Shown here: in pieces, positions 6,312 through 9,155 of the stretch | How the letters are laid out: each line of letters starts with the position of its first letter | Position numbering within the stretch: the first letter of the stretch is position 1 | From: Actinomycetota bacterium | GTDB taxonomy: Bacteria; Actinomycetota; Acidimicrobiia; Acidimicrobiales; Aldehydirespiratoraceae | NCBI GenBank assembly: GCA_012271125.1 | Contig: JAAXHB010000157.1 | Location: 1 to 9,155 of the forward strand | Reading direction: 5' to 3' | DNA length: 9,155 nt | Position numbers and translations under genes: made by a program | Notes under the pieces: generated by a model | The model's database searches: none | What the model was told of the DNA's origin: nothing | The model's input: the letters and a program-made list of their open reading frames with translations, nothing else

Positions 6312-6578
6312 GTGTCCATTAGCAAGTCAAATATTTGGGGAATATCTAAGGTCATCGCAGCTTTTTGGGGGCTGGGTTTATTCTTTAATGGCTGTACTGT
6401 CTCAGCAGCTAATGCTGAATTATGCGCTTATGTCCAACTCAACAGCTTTGGTGCCACAAGCGAGTGCTCTTGGAACGAAATAGAAGGCGGTGGACTAGGG
6501 CGTGGCGGTGCTTTGGGGCTTTTGTTCTTTTTTGCGATGGTGTTACTTGGGTTTGCAGCCTTTCCATTGATGAGGTGA
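6312..6578 (+). CDS. Gene D: small two-TM cysteine-loop membrane protein
   Basis: This is an 88-residue protein with a GTG start. A first membrane segment (about 8-27, with IWGISKVIAAFWGLGLFFNG) is followed by an outside loop with C28, C38 and C52, a Gly-rich turn (GGGLGRGG) and a second membrane segment (about 67-86). It ends almost immediately afterwards at PLMR. It is a paralogue of gene F: IWG-[IL]-S, FWG-[LF]-GL and the loop pattern C-x2-V-x-L-x2-FG-x-T-x2-C are shared, with the last two cysteines at positions 38 and 52 in both. The N-terminal part of gene A has the same layout with cysteines at 21, 29 and 44. The cysteines on the outside face could form a disulfide. The gene is 80 bp downstream of gene C, a spacer in which I see no clear promoter or terminator. 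The function is unknown; a membrane partner of the J-domain protein is the best guess. Confidence 0.8.
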   Translation: MSISKSNIWGISKVIAAFWGLGLFFNGCTVSAANAELCAYVQLNSFGATSECSWNEIEGGGLGRGGALGLLFFFAMVLLGFAAFPLMR

Positions 6579-6647
6579 GCATGGGATGAGATACGAGATC
6601 GAATCGGCTAGGTGATTAGTTGGATTGAACTCGTTTAGGGTGGGGTT

Positions 6648-7130
6648 GTGAAGGACGCATTCTCAAGGTGGGTTGTGGCTGGAGTGGCGGTGATTTCGGC
6701 ACTCATCGGAGCTGGGTGCACTAGCAGTAGCGAGAGGGTGTCCCGACCTGCAACACCCGATGTCACCGTAGAGCGGTATGTCACTACTACGTCTGTTCGG
6801 TCAACGCCTGACAGTAACCAAGTGCAGCTTTCAAGAGATATGCGTGAGTGTGCCGCAGTTATGGCAGACAGCGGTGTGCTCGCTGGCATATCTGCAGAAG
6901 AAGTAGAAGAGAGATTTCTTGAAGCTGAAGCGTTTCCTGAGCTGTATCCAGAGGGATATTTACAGTTACTTGAGGACACTTGTGATTACACCCGTGACAT
7001 CATCGAGTGGTTATGCGATATGTGGGTATCTAGCGATTTGTCAAAAGAAGAAATGCTCTTTGAACTCTCATATGAGATGGATCCAGAATTAGCGAGACGT
7101 GCTTTGGAAATATGGTGTCCAGAGTGGTGA
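6648..7130 (+). CDS. Gene E: putative lipoprotein with four additional cysteines
   Basis: This 160-residue protein starts at GTG, preceded by a G-rich stretch (GGGTGGGG) that can serve as ribosome-binding site. The N-terminus has a charged start (K2, R7), a hydrophobic core (VVAGVAVISALIGA) and then C24, consistent with a lipoprotein signal peptide. The residues before C24 are Gly-Ala-Gly, where the lipobox usually has Leu at -3, so the call is not certain; a plain signal peptide or anchor is possible. Residues 25-60 are Ser/Thr/Pro-rich and probably an extended tether. Residues 61-160 are acidic and helical, with cysteines at 68, 112, 123 and 157 that could make two disulfides on the outside. 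The C-terminus is IWCPEW. No family is recognised. It lies between two paralogous cysteine-loop membrane proteins (D and F), suggesting it acts at the same membrane face. Confidence 0.8.
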   Translation: MKDAFSRWVVAGVAVISALIGAGCTSSSERVSRPATPDVTVERYVTTTSVRSTPDSNQVQLSRDMRECAAVMADSGVLAGISAEEVEERFLEAEAFPELYPEGYLQLLEDTCDYTRDIIEWLCDMWVSSDLSKEEMLFELSYEMDPELARRALEIWCPEW

Positions 7131-7163
7131 CACAGGAGTTGGTTAGAGGGTAATCTCAAGGGG

Positions 7164-7511
7164 ATGGGGAAGATATGGGGGTTGTCGAGCCTGGTGGCGG
7201 GTTTTTGGGGATTTGGGCTTCTCGTTAACTACTACGGCGTTGGTATGTCAGAATATTTTGAGTTGCATGACACCTGTGATTCAGTAGCACTCACAGACTT
7301 TGGTTTCACCCATCAGTGCGCTTCTGAATATCCGCCCGGACTGGAAATAGCAGAGGCGAGGAGTTTGTTGCTCAGGGCTGGGGTGATATTAATCATCTAC
7401 GCGGTAGTAACGGTTGGGGGTTTGGCAACTCTGTGGTGGAGGGAAAACATGGCTCCTGCTAGTGACGTTGGGCGACCCCTGTCGCCGAGTTGGGATGACG
7501 ATCTGCTCTAA
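7164..7511 (+). CDS. Gene F: two-TM cysteine-loop membrane protein, paralogue of gene D
   Basis: This is a 115-residue protein. It has a first membrane segment (about 4-27: IWGLSSLVAGFWGFGLLVNY), an outside loop of about 45 residues with C38 and C52, and a second membrane segment (about 71-92: AGVILIIYAVVTVGGLATLW). A hydrophilic, probably cytoplasmic tail follows from WWRE, ending in DDDLL. The first segment and the loop motif C-x2-V-x-L-x2-FG-x-T-x2-C match gene D, including cysteine positions 38 and 52; the extra cysteine of D at 28 is missing here. The ATG at 7164 is the only standard start between the upstream in-frame stop (7128-7130) and the first membrane segment. The purine run AAGGGG sits directly against it, closer than ideal for a Shine-Dalgarno sequence. 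It begins 33 nt after gene E, so the two are likely cotranscribed. The function is unknown. Confidence 0.8.
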   Translation: MGKIWGLSSLVAGFWGFGLLVNYYGVGMSEYFELHDTCDSVALTDFGFTHQCASEYPPGLEIAEARSLLLRAGVILIIYAVVTVGGLATLWWRENMAPASDVGRPLSPSWDDDLL

Positions 7512-7560
7512 ATCAGCAATGCCGGACAGCGTGGCTGGTAGGGGTGGGTAGTTTTGGGGG

Positions 7561-7869
7561 GTGACGAATGGGTCAGCAGGTGACGAGCTAGCGCGGTTTC
7601 GCTCGAGCATCGACAACATCGATGCTGCCATCATTCACATGCTCGCTGAACGATTCAAGATCACTGAACGCATTGGTGAGTTCAAAGCCCGCGAAGGACT
7701 AGCACCGGCTGATCCGCAACGTGAAAGTGAACAGATTGCGCGGTTGCGGACGTTGGCAGCTGAAGCTGGTCTCAATCCGACATTTACCGAAAAGTTTCTT
7801 CGCTTTGTAATGGATGAAGTCATACGCCATCACAGCGCCGCCCAAGATTCAAGTAACGACAACTCCTAA
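7561..7869 (+). CDS. Monofunctional chorismate mutase (AroQ class)
   Basis: This 102-residue all-helical enzyme converts chorismate to prephenate, the entry to phenylalanine and tyrosine synthesis, in the cytoplasm. Aligning by eye with the mutase domain of the E. coli P-protein places the catalytic residues without gaps: R14 (E. coli R11), R31 (R28), K42 (K39), D51 (D48), R54 (R51) and E55 (E52). The residue aligned with Gln88 is H91, inside DEVIRHH, which I recognise as the usual ending of the stand-alone COG1605-type enzymes. The length (about 100 residues) fits that group, and no prephenate dehydratase or dehydrogenase domain follows. The start is GTG at 7561, the first possible start in frame; it sits directly after a G-run. 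It lies 49 nt after gene F with the same orientation, but its role is unrelated, and cotranscription is only possible, not shown. Confidence 0.93.
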   Translation: MTNGSAGDELARFRSSIDNIDAAIIHMLAERFKITERIGEFKAREGLAPADPQRESEQIARLRTLAAEAGLNPTFTEKFLRFVMDEVIRHHSAAQDSSNDNS

Positions 7870-7982
7870 ACACCTCACCTTTTTCTTATCTCCTCATTCA
7901 TCAACACTCGTTCAATGTTTGGGTTAACTCGCAACAGCCGGTTGGTCAGTGGCTGGGGTGGCGATGCTAGTGGGAGTGTCAG
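7870..7982 (+). other. Spacer between the chorismate mutase gene and aceK
   Basis: These 113 bases hold no gene. A T-run near 7880 has no convincing hairpin in front of it, so I do not call a terminator. GTTAAC near 7923 is a palindrome of only six bases. No promoter with good spacing is visible. The last part carries the aceK ribosome-binding site. Confidence 0.5.
7972..7976 (+). promoter_or_regulatory. Shine-Dalgarno (GGGAG) of aceK
   Basis: GGGAG ends six bases before the ATG at 7983. A TAG at 7968-7970 in the same frame rules out an earlier start, so this site supports 7983 as the aceK start. Confidence 0.7.
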
Positions 7983-9155
7983 ATGAGCAATGTGGCGTTG
8001 GGGACCAACGAGTTTGGGAACCCAGACCTAGAAACGCTTGAGCCGGGCGAGACCAGCGCAACAAAGACAAGCACAGCAGGACGCAAGTACTACAGCCTGG
8101 CTCATGACGCTGACGAAGTGCTCGCGGCAGAACTGTCGTCGCTTTTGCATGAGCGGTTTGTGACGTTTCACACAGAGTTCATAGAGATCACCCAACGCGC
8201 GCAGCAACGTTTCCTGGACAGAGATTGGCAAGGACACCAATCCGACGCAAGCGAACGACTCAAAGTTCACACCAGAGAAGTCAACGAAACCGTCGACATA
8301 TGTCAAGACCGGCTGCCCGCGGCGGGAACCGATGGAGCTAAAGGCAAACAAGCACGCAGCACCTGGCTAGAAGTGCAACAGGGCTACGTTGCCAAAGTCT
8401 CCGATCGCAACGACATGGAGCTCGCCGAAACCTTCTACAACTCCGTCACCCGACGAGTATTTGACATTGTGGGACTTGACCGGGAGCTGGAGTTCTTGTG
8501 GCTAGGCCCGACAGCGTTACCGAGCGGCGACGCAGCAGCCGATGAATTCGAGACTTTCGACGCCACCGGCAACACCGCTGACGCGATCAAAGCCATGCTG
8601 CAAAGCTGCAGTCTCGGAGAGCACTTTGCTGACATAGACAGAGACGCACGCCTTGTAGCCGAACGCATTGACAAACACATCACAGAAACCTGGCTTGGCC
8701 TACACGCAATTGACGTACTAAAGCCGCTGTTTTTTCGCAACCGAGGCGCATACCTAGTCGGACGGCTGCGTTGGATCAACCGCATAGCACCATGCATCTT
8801 GCCGATAGTGCACGACGACCGCGGCGTGCACGTCGACGCCGTTTTAATGTCGGAAGGCTCCACGAGTCGGCTATTTAGTTACGCCCGTTCGTACATGCAT
8901 GTGCTGTGTGAACGTCCGGCGGCGATGGTGTCGTTTCTCAAATCGATGCTGCCGGTCAAACCACTTGCTGAGCTTTACACCACGCTGGGTTATTCCCAGC
9001 ATGGCAAAACCAACCTGTTTCGTGCCCTGTATCGCCACATGGAACACTCCAACAACCGATTTGAACGCACCCGTGGAGCGGTGGGGATGGTCATGTCGGT
9101 GTTTGCGTTGCCGTCATTCAACGTCGTGTTCAAGGTCATCAAGGACCGCTTCCCG
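7983..9155 (+). CDS. aceK: Isocitrate dehydrogenase kinase/phosphatase AceK, N-terminal 391 codons (cut by window end)
   Basis: The frame stays open from ATG 7983 to the last base. AceK phosphorylates and dephosphorylates isocitrate dehydrogenase, steering carbon between the TCA cycle and the glyoxylate bypass. By-eye matches to E. coli AceK include AQQRFLDRDW (73-82), FYNSVTRRVFD (151-161), NRGAYLVGRL (253-262; E. coli NKAAWLVGKL), YARSYMHV (300-307), AELYTTLGYSQHGKT (329-343) and GMVMSVFALPSF (368-379), followed by VFKVIKDRF (382-390). K384 corresponds to ATP-binding Lys336 of E. coli. In the adjoining loop, E. coli APGIRGM is TRGAVGM here, so Arg319 is replaced by Val367. The catalytic aspartate (E. 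coli Asp371) and the rest of the kinase lobe lie beyond the window. The protein has about 45 extra N-terminal residues compared with E. coli. No aceA, aceB or icd gene lies in the window. The family is best known from proteobacteria. Confidence 0.95.
   Translation, partial: MSNVALGTNEFGNPDLETLEPGETSATKTSTAGRKYYSLAHDADEVLAAELSSLLHERFVTFHTEFIEITQRAQQRFLDRDWQGHQSDASERLKVHTREVNETVDICQDRLPAAGTDGAKGKQARSTWLEVQQGYVAKVSDRNDMELAETFYNSVTRRVFDIVGLDRELEFLWLGPTALPSGDAAADEFETFDATGNTADAIKAMLQSCSLGEHFADIDRDARLVAERIDKHITETWLGLHAIDVLKPLFFRNRGAYLVGRLRWINRIAPCILPIVHDDRGVHVDAVLMSEGSTSRLFSYARSYMHVLCERPAAMVSFLKSMLPVKPLAELYTTLGYSQHGKTNLFRALYRHMEHSNNRFERTRGAVGMVMSVFALPSFNVVFKVIKDRFP

Noticed and set aside
6290..6322. 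Tiny upstream frame (10 residues, MSKSEVASVH) overlapping the gene D start
   Set aside because: No Shine-Dalgarno sequence precedes its ATG and nothing suggests attenuation; it is more likely chance sequence around the gene D ribosome-binding site.
8435..8863. Minus-strand open frames inside aceK (also 8028-8351)
   Set aside because: The opposite strand encodes AceK with many conserved blocks; the antisense peptides are Ser/Arg-rich and have no family features.

Overview
The window looks like part of a chromosome from a fairly high-G+C bacterium, most likely an actinobacterium. The signs are frequent GTG starts, short ATGA/TAATG gene junctions, a Cys(GCA)-Val(GAC) tRNA pair and an Acidimicrobiia-like gene style. 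The phylum call is an inference of moderate confidence and the class is a guess. No mobile-element gene, CRISPR array, rRNA or convincing intrinsic terminator was found.

Left part, minus strand (1-3164): a branched-chain-amino-acid-type (Liv/HAAT) ABC importer operon. It is read from a fused LivH-LivM permease (3164-798) into a LivG-type ATPase (794-75) and then into the first 26 codons of a LivF-type ATPase (78-1, cut by the window edge). The genes are 3 nt apart and then overlap by 4 nt. No substrate-binding protein gene lies in the window. The middle spacer (3165-3563) holds only tRNA-Cys(GCA) and tRNA-Val(GAC), both on the plus strand.

Central part, plus strand (3564-7511): six genes of unrecognised function that behave as a combinatorial set. 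Gene A (3564-4562) is a two-TM protein with extracytoplasmic cysteines, a Ser/Tyr-rich linker, a TerB-like helical domain and a C-terminal J domain. Gene B (4562-5818) has the same TerB-like plus J C-terminal half, but a four-cysteine zinc-ribbon-like N-terminal module instead of the membrane module. Gene C (5818-6231) is that zinc-ribbon module alone. Genes D (6312-6578) and F (7164-7511) are stand-alone versions of the two-TM cysteine module, and gene E (6648-7130) between them is a probable lipoprotein with four further cysteines. A-B-C are joined by TAATG stop/start overlaps. The most economical reading is a membrane-anchored DnaJ/DnaK co-chaperone system, related in layout to DjlA, with membrane, zinc-ribbon and lipoprotein partners. 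I do not know a described system of this composition, and it is the main discovery candidate here.

Right part, plus strand (7561-9155): a monofunctional AroQ-class chorismate mutase, then the first 391 codons of aceK (isocitrate dehydrogenase kinase/phosphatase), cut by the window end. The aceK call rests on direct reading of the open frame from 7983 to the end and strong motif agreement with enterobacterial AceK.
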